Assembly: GCF_001244995.1 (NCBI RefSeq)
Contig: NZ_LN869529.1
Coordinates: forward strand, 193,454 to 257,453
Length of the DNA: 64,000 bases
Direction: 5' to 3'
DNA from: Intestinimonas massiliensis (ex Afouda et al. 2020)
Lineage (GTDB): Bacteria; Bacillota; Clostridia; Oscillospirales; Oscillospiraceae
In this document: one piece after another, positions 37,952-47,314 of the stretch
Layout: every line of letters starts with the position of its first letter
Numbering within the stretch: position 1 is the stretch's first letter
Made by a program: the position numbers and the translations under genes
The notes under the pieces: generated by a model
The model's database searches: none
Told to the model about the DNA's origin: nothing
The model's input: the letters and a program-made list of their open reading frames with translations, nothing else

Positions 37952-38138
37952 AAAAACACCTCTTAAAACAGGGCGGAGAGGGAACAGAAGGTATTGTGCC
38001 CGGTTCGGGTCGGTCTAAAAAGCTCCGGATCAAGAAAATTTTGCCATAAAACAACAGGCTGGCCGTTTAACGCCCCTCTAAGAAGAATATACCCGGGCAA
38101 AAGAGGATTTAGGACGGGAATTTTGAAGAAAATAAAGA

Positions 38139-38166
38139 TTGCAATTTCAAAAAACTGTGGTAGAAT
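38139..38166 (+). promoter_or_regulatory. Promoter of ferredoxin gene
   Basis: -35 TTGCAA (38139-38144) and -10 TAGAAT (38161-38166), 16-bp spacer, 31 bases before the ATG. Confidence 0.75.
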
Positions 38167-38197
38167 GAAGTCACATTGATATTTGGAGGTGTTTCCA

Positions 38198-38368
38198 ATG
38201 GCCTATGTCATCAGCGATGCTTGCGTCAGCTGCGGCGCCTGCTCGGATACTTGCCCCATGGGCGCTATCTCTCAGGGCGATTCCCAGTATGTGATCGACG
38301 CCAATACCTGCATCGACTGCGGTTCCTGCGCCGATGCCTGCCCCACCGGAGCCATCTCCCAGGGCTGA
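38198..38368 (+). CDS. 2[4Fe-4S] ferredoxin
   Basis: A 56-residue clostridial-type ferredoxin carrying low-potential electrons in the cytosol. Two CxxCxxCxxxCP motifs are present: Cys9, 12, 15, 19 and Cys38, 41, 44, 48. The two halves repeat each other (PMGAISQG and PTGAISQG). GGAGG lies 8 bases before the ATG at 38198; the earlier ATG at 38183 lies before this site. It is monocistronic, with a strong promoter and terminator, as expected for an abundant protein. Confidence 0.95.
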   Translation: MAYVISDACVSCGACSDTCPMGAISQGDSQYVIDANTCIDCGSCADACPTGAISQG

Positions 38369-38393
38369 GACGCAGAGCTACATACGCACATGA

Positions 38394-38428
38394 AACAGCG
38401 GCGCGCCATTGGCGCGCCGCTGTTTTTC
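38394..38428 (+). terminator. Terminator of ferredoxin gene
   Basis: A perfect 14-bp stem (38394-38407 / 38411-38424) with a 3-nt loop and a run of T. Confidence 0.92.
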
Positions 38429-38452
38429 TCTTGCTCCGGGGAACGGAAGGAC

Positions 38453-38482
38453 TTTACAAAACCCTCCTGCACCGGATATACT
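38453..38482 (+). promoter_or_regulatory. Promoter of brnQ
   Basis: -35 TTTACA (38453-38458) and -10 TATACT (38477-38482), 18-bp spacer, 50 bases before the brnQ ATG. Confidence 0.6.
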
Positions 38483-38532
38483 GGAAGCAGACGGGCCCGT
38501 GCCCGTCGGAATATGCATATTTGGGGGACGCT

Positions 38533-39849
38533 ATGAAAAAACAGGATGGAAAACAGCTTCTGCTGGTGGGCTTCACTCTGTTCTCCATGTTCTTCGGAGC
38601 AGGCAACCTGATCTTTCCGCCCGGACTGGGGGCCCAGGCGGGGATTCACACCTGGCCGGCCATGGCCGGCATGGCCATCAGCGCCGTGGGCCTGCCGGTG
38701 CTGGGGGTGGTGGCGGTGGCCCGCTCGGGCGGGCTGGACGCCCTGGGCGGCCGGGTCCACCCGATGTTCGCCCGGGTGTTCACCGTGGCGGCCTACCTGG
38801 CCATCGGGCCCTGCCTGGCCATTCCGCGCACGGCCAGCACCTCCTTTGAGATGGCGGTGCCCCCCTTTGCGGGGCCGGATGCCCCGCTGGAGCTGCTTCG
38901 ACTCCTCTTTTCCCTGGCGTTTTTCACCGGGGCGCTGCTGGTGGCGCTCCGGCCGGAAAAGCTGACGGACCGGCTGGGCAAGGTGCTCTGCCCCATTCTG
39001 ATCGCCCTGATCGTCGTCACCTTTGTGGGGTGTCTGCTCAACCCGCTGGAGGGGTACGGCCCGCCCCAGACCGCCAGCTATGAGACCCACCCCGTGATTG
39101 CCGGGTTCCTAGCCGGCTATCAGACCATGGACACCATCGCCGCGCTGGTGTTCGGCATCGTCATTGCCCTGAATCTGCGGGCCAGGGGCGTCCAGGATGA
39201 GCGGGACGTGGTCCGGGGCACCATCCGGGCCGGCTGGGTGGCCGGAGCTATGCTGCTGGCGGTCTACTCCATGCTGGCCCATGTGGGGGCCCTGTCCGGC
39301 GGGGCTTTTCCGGGGGCATCCACCAACGGGGCGGTGGTACTGACCAATCTGGTCTCCGCCCTGTTCGGCGTGCCGGGCAGCCTTCTGCTGGCGGCGATCT
39401 TCCTCATCGCCTGCTTCAACGTGTGCGTGGGGCTCATCAGCTCCTGCGCGGAGTATTTCTCCGGTCTGTGGCCCCGGCTGCCCTACCGCGCCTGGGCGGC
39501 GCTCTTCGCGGCGGTGAGCCTGCTCATTGCCAACGCCGGGCTGGACCAGATCCTCCGCGTCTCGGTGCCGGTGCTGAGCATCCTCTACCCCGTGGCCATC
39601 GTGCTCATCGCCCTGTCCTTCTTCCAGCGCCGGCTGTGCGGGCTCCGGCTGGTCTACCCCGCGGCCGTGCTGCTCACCGGTGCGGCCAGCATCCTGTATA
39701 CGCTGCGGGACCTGAAGCTGCTGCCCGCCGGCCTGGGGGATGCGCTGGGACTGCTGCCCCTGGCGGCCCAGGGGCTGGGCTGGCTACTGCCCGCCCTGGC
39801 CGGCACGCTTTTGGGGGCGGCGCTGTCGCGGCTGCGCCCCGCCCCTTGA
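38533..39849 (+). CDS. brnQ: Branched-chain amino acid:cation symporter
   Basis: A 438-residue, 12-helix LIVCS-family importer of leucine, isoleucine and valine. The signature SMFFGAGNLIFPPGLG lies at residues 17-32, and IGPCLAIPRTASTSFE near 97-112 is also family-specific. The ATG at 38533 has GGGGG 5 bases upstream and gives the standard length; the frame upstream to 38176 overlaps the ferredoxin gene and is not coding. It has its own promoter. Confidence 0.93.
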   Translation: MKKQDGKQLLLVGFTLFSMFFGAGNLIFPPGLGAQAGIHTWPAMAGMAISAVGLPVLGVVAVARSGGLDALGGRVHPMFARVFTVAAYLAIGPCLAIPRTASTSFEMAVPPFAGPDAPLELLRLLFSLAFFTGALLVALRPEKLTDRLGKVLCPILIALIVVTFVGCLLNPLEGYGPPQTASYETHPVIAGFLAGYQTMDTIAALVFGIVIALNLRARGVQDERDVVRGTIRAGWVAGAMLLAVYSMLAHVGALSGGAFPGASTNGAVVLTNLVSALFGVPGSLLLAAIFLIACFNVCVGLISSCAEYFSGLWPRLPYRAWAALFAAVSLLIANAGLDQILRVSVPVLSILYPVAIVLIALSFFQRRLCGLRLVYPAAVLLTGAASILYTLRDLKLLPAGLGDALGLLPLAAQGLGWLLPALAGTLLGAALSRLRPAP

Positions 39850-39906
39850 CTGCGGCGGCCCGGCCCGCCTTCTGGTGGAGAGCGCGGCGGAGGAAGCGTA
39901 AACAAG

Positions 39907-39939
39907 ACGCGCCCCCGGATCACAGATCCGGGGGCGCGT
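39907..39939. terminator. Bidirectional terminator between brnQ and SLH gene
   Basis: A perfect 15-bp stem (39907-39921 / 39925-39939) with a 3-nt loop between converging genes. Confidence 0.8.
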
Positions 39940-39953
39940 TCGCATGGTTCCGG

Positions 39954-41069
39954 TTACGGGTTGAGAGGCGTGACGGTGAGGGTGGCCTTGCCGGTGGCCA
40001 GGTCCAGCGAGACGCGGTAGACGCCCGGCTCGTGATAGATAAATCCATCCATCTCGGACCGGTCGGTGTAGGTGACCGAGTAGGTCAGAGTGGTCTCGTC
40101 TGGGCTGAGGGTCAGATTTTCCAGGTTGGGAGCGGTGCCCCGGGGATTGACCGCCGGAATTCCGTCATCCACCCGCAGAATCCTGCCGTCGGGATAGACC
40201 AGGATCAGATCGGGGCCCGCCTTGGCGGGCATGCCGCCGTATTCGCCGTAAAGCACGACGCACAGCTTGGTATCCCAGCGCTTTTCGACGTTGAAGGGAA
40301 AGCCGGACGGCCCATCTTTCAGATAGGCGATGGTCTCCTCTTGGCTGGGCCCCTCCAGCTTGGCAACGTTGTCCTTGGCCCGGCTCACCGGCCCGCTCTG
40401 CCACAGGCGCAGGAAGGTGACGATGCACTGCTCCCGGGTGTAGAGGCCCAGCGGGGAGAACAGACCATCGCCGGTACCCCCCATGACCCCCAGCGCCCAC
40501 ATGGCCTCGGCGCTGTCCAGGGCCCAATCGGCCACCTGCCCCGCGTCGGTGAAGGTGTCGGCAAAGCTCGGACCGGCGGCGTCCTCCAGAGAACCGCCAT
40601 AGACGGCGTAGGCCCGGCACAGCATGGCCGCCGCCTCCTGCCGGGTGATGGGGGCCTCTGGGTCGAAGGTCCCCCGCTTTAAGCCGGCCTCATTCTCGGT
40701 CATCCTGCGGCCATTGACCACGCCCAGGGAGTAGGCCCAGTCCACATGCCTGCTCACGCCGTCCACAAAGGGGGATTCCAACTGGGGAGCGTCCGGGTCC
40801 TGAGCGGCCCGCCAGGTCAGCGCAAAATAGAAATTTTCCACGTCATAGCCGTACTGGGCGGCCAAGAACTGCATGGCGATGGCGGCGAATTCACCCCGGG
40901 TGATGTCCTGCTGATAGGCGCTTTGCAGGTCCTCGGGGACGAAGCCCAGGGCGATGGCCTGGTCCAGGCTGTCCTGGGCCCAGTCGGAGGCGGAGGGGTC
41001 GGCGGCGAAGGCGGTGCAGAGGCAGGTGAGCAGGGCGGCGGTCAACAGGGCGGCCAGTGTCTTTTTCAT
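39954..41069 (-). CDS. S-layer homology (SLH) domain protein
   Basis: A 371-residue secreted protein with a signal peptide ending near AFAA (residue 23). Three SLH-like units follow: about 28-80 (DWAQDSLDQAIALGFV, ITRGEFAAIAMQFL), 100-160 (ITRQEAAAMLCRAYAVYG) and 168-225 (ADWALDSAEAMWALGVMGG, YTREQCIVTFLRLW). The C-terminal 120 residues are a beta-rich domain without known motif. SLH units anchor proteins to pyruvylated secondary wall polymers. The gene is followed upstream by an esterase gene on the same strand, 40 bp away. Confidence 0.88.
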   Translation of the reverse strand: MKKTLAALLTAALLTCLCTAFAADPSASDWAQDSLDQAIALGFVPEDLQSAYQQDITRGEFAAIAMQFLAAQYGYDVENFYFALTWRAAQDPDAPQLESPFVDGVSRHVDWAYSLGVVNGRRMTENEAGLKRGTFDPEAPITRQEAAAMLCRAYAVYGGSLEDAAGPSFADTFTDAGQVADWALDSAEAMWALGVMGGTGDGLFSPLGLYTREQCIVTFLRLWQSGPVSRAKDNVAKLEGPSQEETIAYLKDGPSGFPFNVEKRWDTKLCVVLYGEYGGMPAKAGPDLILVYPDGRILRVDDGIPAVNPRGTAPNLENLTLSPDETTLTYSVTYTDRSEMDGFIYHEPGVYRVSLDLATGKATLTVTPLNP

Positions 41070-41109
41070 GTGCGTTACTCCTTTCCGGCGGGGTGGCCCC
41101 GCCCATCGG

Positions 41110-42075
41110 TCAGACGATTTCCAACAGAAAGCGTCCCACGCTCTCCATGGCCTCGGCGGCCTTTTTCATGGGGAACATCTGGAACACATGCCACATGTCG
41201 GGCCACAGCTCCATCCGGCAGGGGACGCCGGACTGGACCAGCCGGTCCCGCAGGCGCAGGGAATCGGAGAACAGGATCTCGTTCTCACCCACCTGGATGA
41301 GGGTGGGGGGGAAGCGGTCAAAGTCCCCGAACAGGGGAGAAAGCAGGGGGGAGGAGAGCTCCTGGCAGGGCGCGTAGGCGGAGCGGACGGCCCGGATATA
41401 GTCCATGGTGAGCATGGGGTCGGCGTCCCGGCGGGTCTCGTAGGACCTGCCGCTGGCGGTCATGTCGGTCCAGGGGGAGAAGAGAACCAGCCGCCGGGGC
41501 AGCAGCCGCCCGGCGTCCCGGAGCTGCATGGCCAGCACCAGGGCCAGGTTGCCGCCGGCGGAGTCCCCGGCCACCGTCACCTCCCGGGCCCCGTAGCCCA
41601 GGTGCATCAGATAGTCCCAGGCCCGCATGGCGTCCTCCAGGGGGGCGGGAAAGTGGTACTCGGGGGCCAGGCGGTACTCGAAGGAGAGCACCTCGTAGCC
41701 GGTGGCATTGGCCAGCTTGGCGGCCAGAATGCGGGAATAGCCCAGGTTGCCGCTGGTATAGCCGCCGCCGTGGCAGTATAAAATGATATGGCGCTTGTCG
41801 TGGCCCCGCTCGGGCCGGGTCCAGGCGGCGGGCATCCCGCCCAGATCGAAGGGCTCCCAGCTCATGCCCAGCATGGGCGCCACCAGCCGTCCCAGCAGCT
41901 CCTGACCCTTGCGCTGGCGCTCCAGGTCGTCCGGGGCCATGGAGTCGGGGGAGGCGGCGGAGTGGATGGCCCTGAGTGCGCCCATCATGGCGCTGGTGCG
42001 CCTCTGCTCAGCGGCCTGGCGCTCCGCGGGGCTGCGGAGCGTTAGTTTTCTCAGCTTGGTCTTTTCCTTGTCCAT
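41110..42075 (-). CDS. Alpha/beta hydrolase (hormone-sensitive lipase family)
   Basis: A 321-residue esterase. The oxyanion-hole motif HGGGY (near residue 100) and nucleophile motif GDSAGGNLAL (near 170) define the HSL/family IV carboxylesterases. The acidic residue and His are expected near 265 and in MWHVFQ near 297. No signal peptide. GGAGG lies 4 bases before the ATG at 42075; the open frame to 42156 has no site. It is transcribed away from the acyltransferase gene, with which it often clusters in related bacteria, so a joint role in ester or lipid turnover is possible. Confidence 0.88.
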   Translation of the reverse strand: MDKEKTKLRKLTLRSPAERQAAEQRRTSAMMGALRAIHSAASPDSMAPDDLERQRKGQELLGRLVAPMLGMSWEPFDLGGMPAAWTRPERGHDKRHIILYCHGGGYTSGNLGYSRILAAKLANATGYEVLSFEYRLAPEYHFPAPLEDAMRAWDYLMHLGYGAREVTVAGDSAGGNLALVLAMQLRDAGRLLPRRLVLFSPWTDMTASGRSYETRRDADPMLTMDYIRAVRSAYAPCQELSSPLLSPLFGDFDRFPPTLIQVGENEILFSDSLRLRDRLVQSGVPCRMELWPDMWHVFQMFPMKKAAEAMESVGRFLLEIV

Positions 42076-42148
42076 AATTCCTCCAGACAGGGGGCGGCAG
42101 GTGTTCATTCCATATTCTAACACAAGCCGGGGCGGATGAAAAGCCTTC

Positions 42149-42177
42149 TTGTGCATAAGACGCGGACGTGGTATGAT
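42149..42177 (+). promoter_or_regulatory. Promoter of acyltransferase gene
   Basis: -35 TTGTGC (42149-42154) and -10 TATGAT (42172-42177), 17-bp spacer. Confidence 0.65.
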
Positions 42178-42209
42178 TTATTCCATGAAAAGGAAAGGAG
42201 GGGACGGCC

Positions 42210-43499
42210 CTGGCCCGGGAGAAAAAGCAGAAAAAGGACTGGTATCCGCTGGACAACGCCGCCCTGATGTACTCGGCCATCCAGCGGGAGGACTACTCGG
42301 CCATCTACCGCTTTTCCGCCGTGATGACCGAGCTGGTGGACCCGGCCGCCCTCCAGCGGGCCATCGACCGGACCATGCCCCGGTTCCCCAGCTTCCGCGT
42401 CCGCATCCACCGGGGCGCGTTTTGGTACTACTTTGAGCCCAACGACGCCCCGGGCCCCTTTGTCAAGGAGGATATGCAGAACCCCTGCCAACCAGTGCGC
42501 TATCGGGAGGACGACGGCTGGCTGGTCCGCTTTTTCTATTACCATTACCGGATTTCCCTGGAGGTATTCCACGCCGTGTCCGACGGGGCGGGGTCGCTGA
42601 CCTTTTTCAGGACCCTGCTGGCGGTCTACCTGCGGGAACTGGGCCACGCCGTCCCCGACGTGCAGGGCATCTTGGATGTGGACGAGCCGCCCCGGCGGGA
42701 GGAGCGGGAGGACGCCTACCTCCGCTACGCCACCGCCCGGGTGAAGCTGGGCATGGGGGACCGGAAGGCCTATCAGGGCAACGGCACGCCGGAGCCCTTC
42801 TACACGCTCAACGTCACCATGGGACTGGTGCCGCTGGACAAGCTGCGCGCGGTGGCCAGGAGCTACGACGCCTCGGTGACGGAATACCTGGCGGCGGTGC
42901 TCATCCAGTCCCTGCTGGCCAAGCAGCGCCGGGAGGGGCGGCGGCGGGAGCTGCCGGTGGCCCTGGCCGTGCCCATCAATCTGCGGCCCCACTTCCCGTC
43001 CGAGACCCTGCGCAACTTCATTCTGACGGTGCGGCCCTCCATCGACCCGGAGCTGGGGGACTACACCTTTCCGGAGATCGTCCGCCAGGTCCACTACTAC
43101 ATGCGCCTGCACATCAACCGCCAGGAGATGCAGGCGCAGCTCACCCGAAATGTGGGCCTGCGGCGGAACAAGCTGCTCCAGATCGTCCCCATCCCCATCA
43201 AGGACCTGGCCATGGCCCTCAGCTACAAGCTGGTGGGCAGCCGGCCGTACTCTACGACCTACACCAACCCCGGAGCCTTCCAGGTCCCAGCCGAGATGGA
43301 GCCCCACATCCGGCGCATGGAGGTGGTTCTGGGTCAGTCCTATACCCCACGAACCAACTGCGCCTCCATCAGCTACGGCAACACCATGGAGATCACCTTC
43401 GCCGGTACGGTGAAGGAGACGGACGTGGAGCGGGATTTCTTCCGCCATCTGGTGCGGGAGGGACTCCATGTCCGGATACTTTCCAACCGGGAGGAGTGA
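42210..43499 (+). CDS. Condensation/alcohol-acetyltransferase-like protein
   Basis: About 429 residues of the chloramphenicol-acetyltransferase/condensation-domain superfamily. The catalytic motif HAVSDG (HxxxDG) lies in EVFHAVSDGAG. The family N-terminus WYPLDNAA is encoded from 42240, upstream of the first ATG (42267), so that ATG cannot be the start. The frame opens at 42189 and has no ATG, GTG or TTG before 42267. CTG at 42210 lies 6 bases after AGGAGGGG and is the best candidate start. It probably transfers an acyl group to an alcohol or amine; the substrate is unknown. Followed 6 bp later by the zinc-ribbon membrane gene. Confidence 0.78.
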   Translation: MAREKKQKKDWYPLDNAALMYSAIQREDYSAIYRFSAVMTELVDPAALQRAIDRTMPRFPSFRVRIHRGAFWYYFEPNDAPGPFVKEDMQNPCQPVRYREDDGWLVRFFYYHYRISLEVFHAVSDGAGSLTFFRTLLAVYLRELGHAVPDVQGILDVDEPPRREEREDAYLRYATARVKLGMGDRKAYQGNGTPEPFYTLNVTMGLVPLDKLRAVARSYDASVTEYLAAVLIQSLLAKQRREGRRRELPVALAVPINLRPHFPSETLRNFILTVRPSIDPELGDYTFPEIVRQVHYYMRLHINRQEMQAQLTRNVGLRRNKLLQIVPIPIKDLAMALSYKLVGSRPYSTTYTNPGAFQVPAEMEPHIRRMEVVLGQSYTPRTNCASISYGNTMEITFAGTVKETDVERDFFRHLVREGLHVRILSNREE

Positions 43500-43505
43500 A
43501 ACAAG

Positions 43506-44213
43506 ATGTCCTACTGTGTCAACTGCGGCGTGGAGCTGGACCCCAGCGCCGGAATCTGTCCCCTGTGCCACACCCCGGTAGTGAATCCAGGCCGGCCGGT
43601 AGATGAGGAGGCTCCGCCCCCCTTTCCCACCCGGCGGGCCGAGGTCCAGCCGGTGAACAAATGGGAGGTGGCCCTGCTGCTGTCCGCCATGCTGGCGTCG
43701 GTGGCCGTGTGCTGTGGGCTGCTGAACCTGTTTTTTCTGCGCTCCGACCGGCCCTGGTCCCTCTACGTCATCGGGGCGGCGGTGATGCTGTGGATCTGGT
43801 TGGTGCCGCCGCTGCTCCACCGGACCATGCCCTTGTGGCTGCGGCTGCTGCTGGATGTGGCGGCGGTGGGGGTCTATGTTTACCTCATCTCCATCGACCT
43901 GCGGGGCCATGACTGGTATATGGGCCTGGCCCTGCCCATTATCCTCACGGGCGGAGCCATCATGGCCGCCCTGGGCCTGCTGCTGGGCAAGGGACGCCGT
44001 TCCATCCTGTCCAGCGTCACCCTTATCATCGGCTCCGTCGGGCTGTTCCTGGTGGGCGTGGAGGTCTTCATCGACCGCTGGCTGTTCGGGCGCTGGACTC
44101 CGGGCTGGTCGCTGGTGGTGCTGGCAGTGTGCGCGGCACTGGTCATCCCCCTGCTGGTGGTGCGCCACCGCCCTGCCCTCCGGGAGGAGGCCCGGCGGCG
44201 GTTCCATATGTGA
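43506..44213 (+). CDS. DUF6320-like zinc-ribbon membrane protein
   Basis: A 235-residue protein. The N-terminus has a zinc ribbon (YCVNCGVELD and CPLCHTP), then a Pro-rich linker, then about six hydrophobic helices. It is placed directly after the acyltransferase, 6 bp away, as in many Clostridia, which suggests that the two work together at the membrane. The function is unknown. No signal peptide; the zinc ribbon should be cytosolic. Confidence 0.75.
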   Translation: MSYCVNCGVELDPSAGICPLCHTPVVNPGRPVDEEAPPPFPTRRAEVQPVNKWEVALLLSAMLASVAVCCGLLNLFFLRSDRPWSLYVIGAAVMLWIWLVPPLLHRTMPLWLRLLLDVAAVGVYVYLISIDLRGHDWYMGLALPIILTGGAIMAALGLLLGKGRRSILSSVTLIIGSVGLFLVGVEVFIDRWLFGRWTPGWSLVVLAVCAALVIPLLVVRHRPALREEARRRFHM

Positions 44214-44221
44214 CACCAGCA

Positions 44222-44307
44222 TGAATATTCATAGATTTGTGAATATTCATGCCAATTAGAGGAAAAATATACGGGAAAGAAGGGGGCGTAGTACGCATAG
44301 TTATGCA
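44222..44307 (+). promoter_or_regulatory. Candidate ArgR operators upstream of argG
   Basis: Two identical palindromes TGAATATTCA (44222-44231 and 44240-44249) are 18 bp apart. A third site CGCATAGTTATGCA (44294-44307) fits TGNATANNTATNCA, the general ArgR pattern, at 13 of 14 positions (the first T is C). It lies 9 bp before the argG -35 box. Arginine-bound ArgR would repress from here. Confidence 0.5.
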
Positions 44308-44316
44308 AAATTGCCC

Positions 44317-44345
44317 TTGCATTTTATACAGGGCCGTGGTATCAT
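44317..44345 (+). promoter_or_regulatory. Promoter of argG
   Basis: -35 TTGCAT (44317-44322) and -10 TATCAT (44340-44345), 17-bp spacer, 35 bases before the ATG. Confidence 0.65.
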
Positions 44346-44380
44346 AACTCCAACATCGAACGACACGGAGGTTTTTCACC

Positions 44381-45607
44381 ATGGCGGACCAGAAAGAGAT
44401 CAAAAAAGTCGTACTCGCTTATTCCGGCGGTTTGGATACTTCCATCATCATCCCCTGGCTGAAGGAGAACTACAACGATCCCGAGATCATCGCCGTCTCC
44501 GGCGACGTGGGCCAGGGCACCGAGCTGGATGGTCTGGAGGAAAAGGCCATCAAGACCGGCGCCTCCAAGCTGTATGTGGAAGACCTGACGGATGAGATGG
44601 TGGACGACGTCATCATCCCCTCCATGATGATGGGCGCCAAGTATGAGGACTATCTGCTGGGCACCGCCTTTGCCCGGCCCATCATCGCCAAGCGCCTGGT
44701 GGAGATCGCCAAGGCCGAGGGGGCCGACGCCATCTGCCACGGCTGTACCGGCAAGGGCAACGACCAGGTCCGGTTCGAGCTGGCCATCAAGCGTTTTGCT
44801 CCCGAGATGAAGATCATCGCCCCCTGGCGGGAGTGGGACATCAAGGGCCGGGACGAGGAGATCGACTACGCTGAGGCCCACAACGTGCCCTTGAAGATCA
44901 GCCGTGAGACCAACTACTCCAAGGACAAGAACCTGTGGCACCTGAGCCATGAGGGCCTGGACCTGGAGGACCCGGCCAGCGAGCCCCAGTATGACAAGCC
45001 CGGCTTCCTGGAGATGGGCGTTTCCCCGGCCATGGCCCCCGATGCCGCTACCTATGTCACCCTGGACTTTGAGAAGGGCTGGCCGGTGGCCATCGACGGC
45101 GAGAAGAAGAAGGCCAGCGACATCATCCGCAAGCTCAACGAACTGGGCGGGGCCAACGGCATCGGCCTGCTGGACATCGTGGAGAACCGGCTGGTGGGCA
45201 TGAAGGACCGCGGCGTGTACGAGACCCCCGGCGGCACCATTCTCTACCGGGCCCACGAGGTGCTGGAGATGATCACCATCGACAAGGACACCAAGCACAT
45301 GAAGCAGAAGCTGGCGGTGGACTTTGCTGATCTGGTCTACAACGGCAAATGGTTCACCCCTCTGCGGGAGGCCCTGTCCGCCTTTGCGCTCAAGACGCAG
45401 GAGCATGTCACCGGTACGGTGAAGCTCAAGCTTTACAAGGGCAACATCATCACCGCCGGCGTCACCTCGCCCGACACCCTGTATTCCGAGAATCTGGTGA
45501 CCTTCGAGGAGAGCGATTACAACCAGGACGACGCCACGGGGTTCATCAATCTGTGGGGTCTGCCGGACACCGTCCAGGCGCTGCGGGAACAGGGGAAGCT
45601 GAGATAG
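44381..45607 (+). CDS. argG: Argininosuccinate synthase
   Basis: Joins citrulline and aspartate with ATP to make argininosuccinate. The 408-residue protein has the PP-loop motif AYSGGLDTS at residues 13-21 and the conserved [13 protein letters not shown] near 125. CGGAGG lies 11 bases before the ATG. It opens the arginine cluster. The last 80 bp recur 218 bp downstream with mostly synonymous differences. Confidence 0.97.
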   Translation: MADQKEIKKVVLAYSGGLDTSIIIPWLKENYNDPEIIAVSGDVGQGTELDGLEEKAIKTGASKLYVEDLTDEMVDDVIIPSMMMGAKYEDYLLGTAFARPIIAKRLVEIAKAEGADAICHGCTGKGNDQVRFELAIKRFAPEMKIIAPWREWDIKGRDEEIDYAEAHNVPLKISRETNYSKDKNLWHLSHEGLDLEDPASEPQYDKPGFLEMGVSPAMAPDAATYVTLDFEKGWPVAIDGEKKKASDIIRKLNELGGANGIGLLDIVENRLVGMKDRGVYETPGGTILYRAHEVLEMITIDKDTKHMKQKLAVDFADLVYNGKWFTPLREALSAFALKTQEHVTGTVKLKLYKGNIITAGVTSPDTLYSENLVTFEESDYNQDDATGFINLWGLPDTVQALREQGKLR

Positions 45608-45609
45608 AG

Positions 45610-45744
45610 GCGCCGTCCTGCCCGAAGACGGCGCGGGTGCGCCGCACAAGCGTTTTCGCGGTGCGAAAACCTTGGCGCAAGGGCGAATTCATTTCGCCCG
45701 CGCAGGTGAAATAAAAAGGGCCCCCAGCGGCTTTTCCGCTGGGG
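45610..45744 (+). repeat. Hairpin-rich insert between argG and its duplicated tail
   Basis: Four successive perfect or near-perfect stems: 45610-45617/45627-45634, 45652-45659/45663-45670, 45681-45687/45693-45699 and 45722-45730/45736-45744. The first could terminate argG. The dense hairpins suggest a repeat element, but no second copy occurs in the window. Confidence 0.5.
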
Positions 45745-45745
45745 A

Positions 45746-45825
45746 ACGACGCCACGGGGTTCATCAATCTGTGGGGTCTGCCGGACACCGTTCAGGCGCT
45801 GCGGGAGCAGGGGAAGCTGAAGTAA
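45746..45825 (+). pseudogene. Duplicated 3' end of argG
   Basis: These 80 bp match the final 80 bp of argG (45528-45607). The first 46 are identical. The coding differences are GTC/GTT, GAA/GAG and a terminal Arg/Lys change, and the stop is TAA instead of TAG. The fragment encodes [14 protein letters not shown] and on to its stop, with no start codon. The synonymous pattern points to a remnant of a different argG allele. Confidence 0.8.
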
Positions 45826-45846
45826 AAAGACATGACACACCGGTAG

Positions 45847-45866
45847 GGCGGGGGCTTGCCCCCGCC
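45847..45866 (+). terminator. GC-rich hairpin before argH
   Basis: A perfect 9-bp stem (45847-45855 / 45858-45866) with a 2-nt tip lies 33 bases before argH, without a T run. It could be a processing or attenuation element rather than a terminator. Confidence 0.4.
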
Positions 45867-45898
45867 ATACCTATATATTCGCATAAGGAGCAATCAAT

Positions 45899-47278
<1,380 letters not shown>

Positions 47279-47314
47279 GCCCGCCGCCCAGCAGGACAAA
47301 GGAAGCGTGGTAGG

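Noticed and set aside
38176-38532. Upstream extension of the brnQ frame through the ferredoxin gene
   Set aside because: Overlaps ferredoxin and its terminator; the BrnQ family begins at the ATG at 38533.
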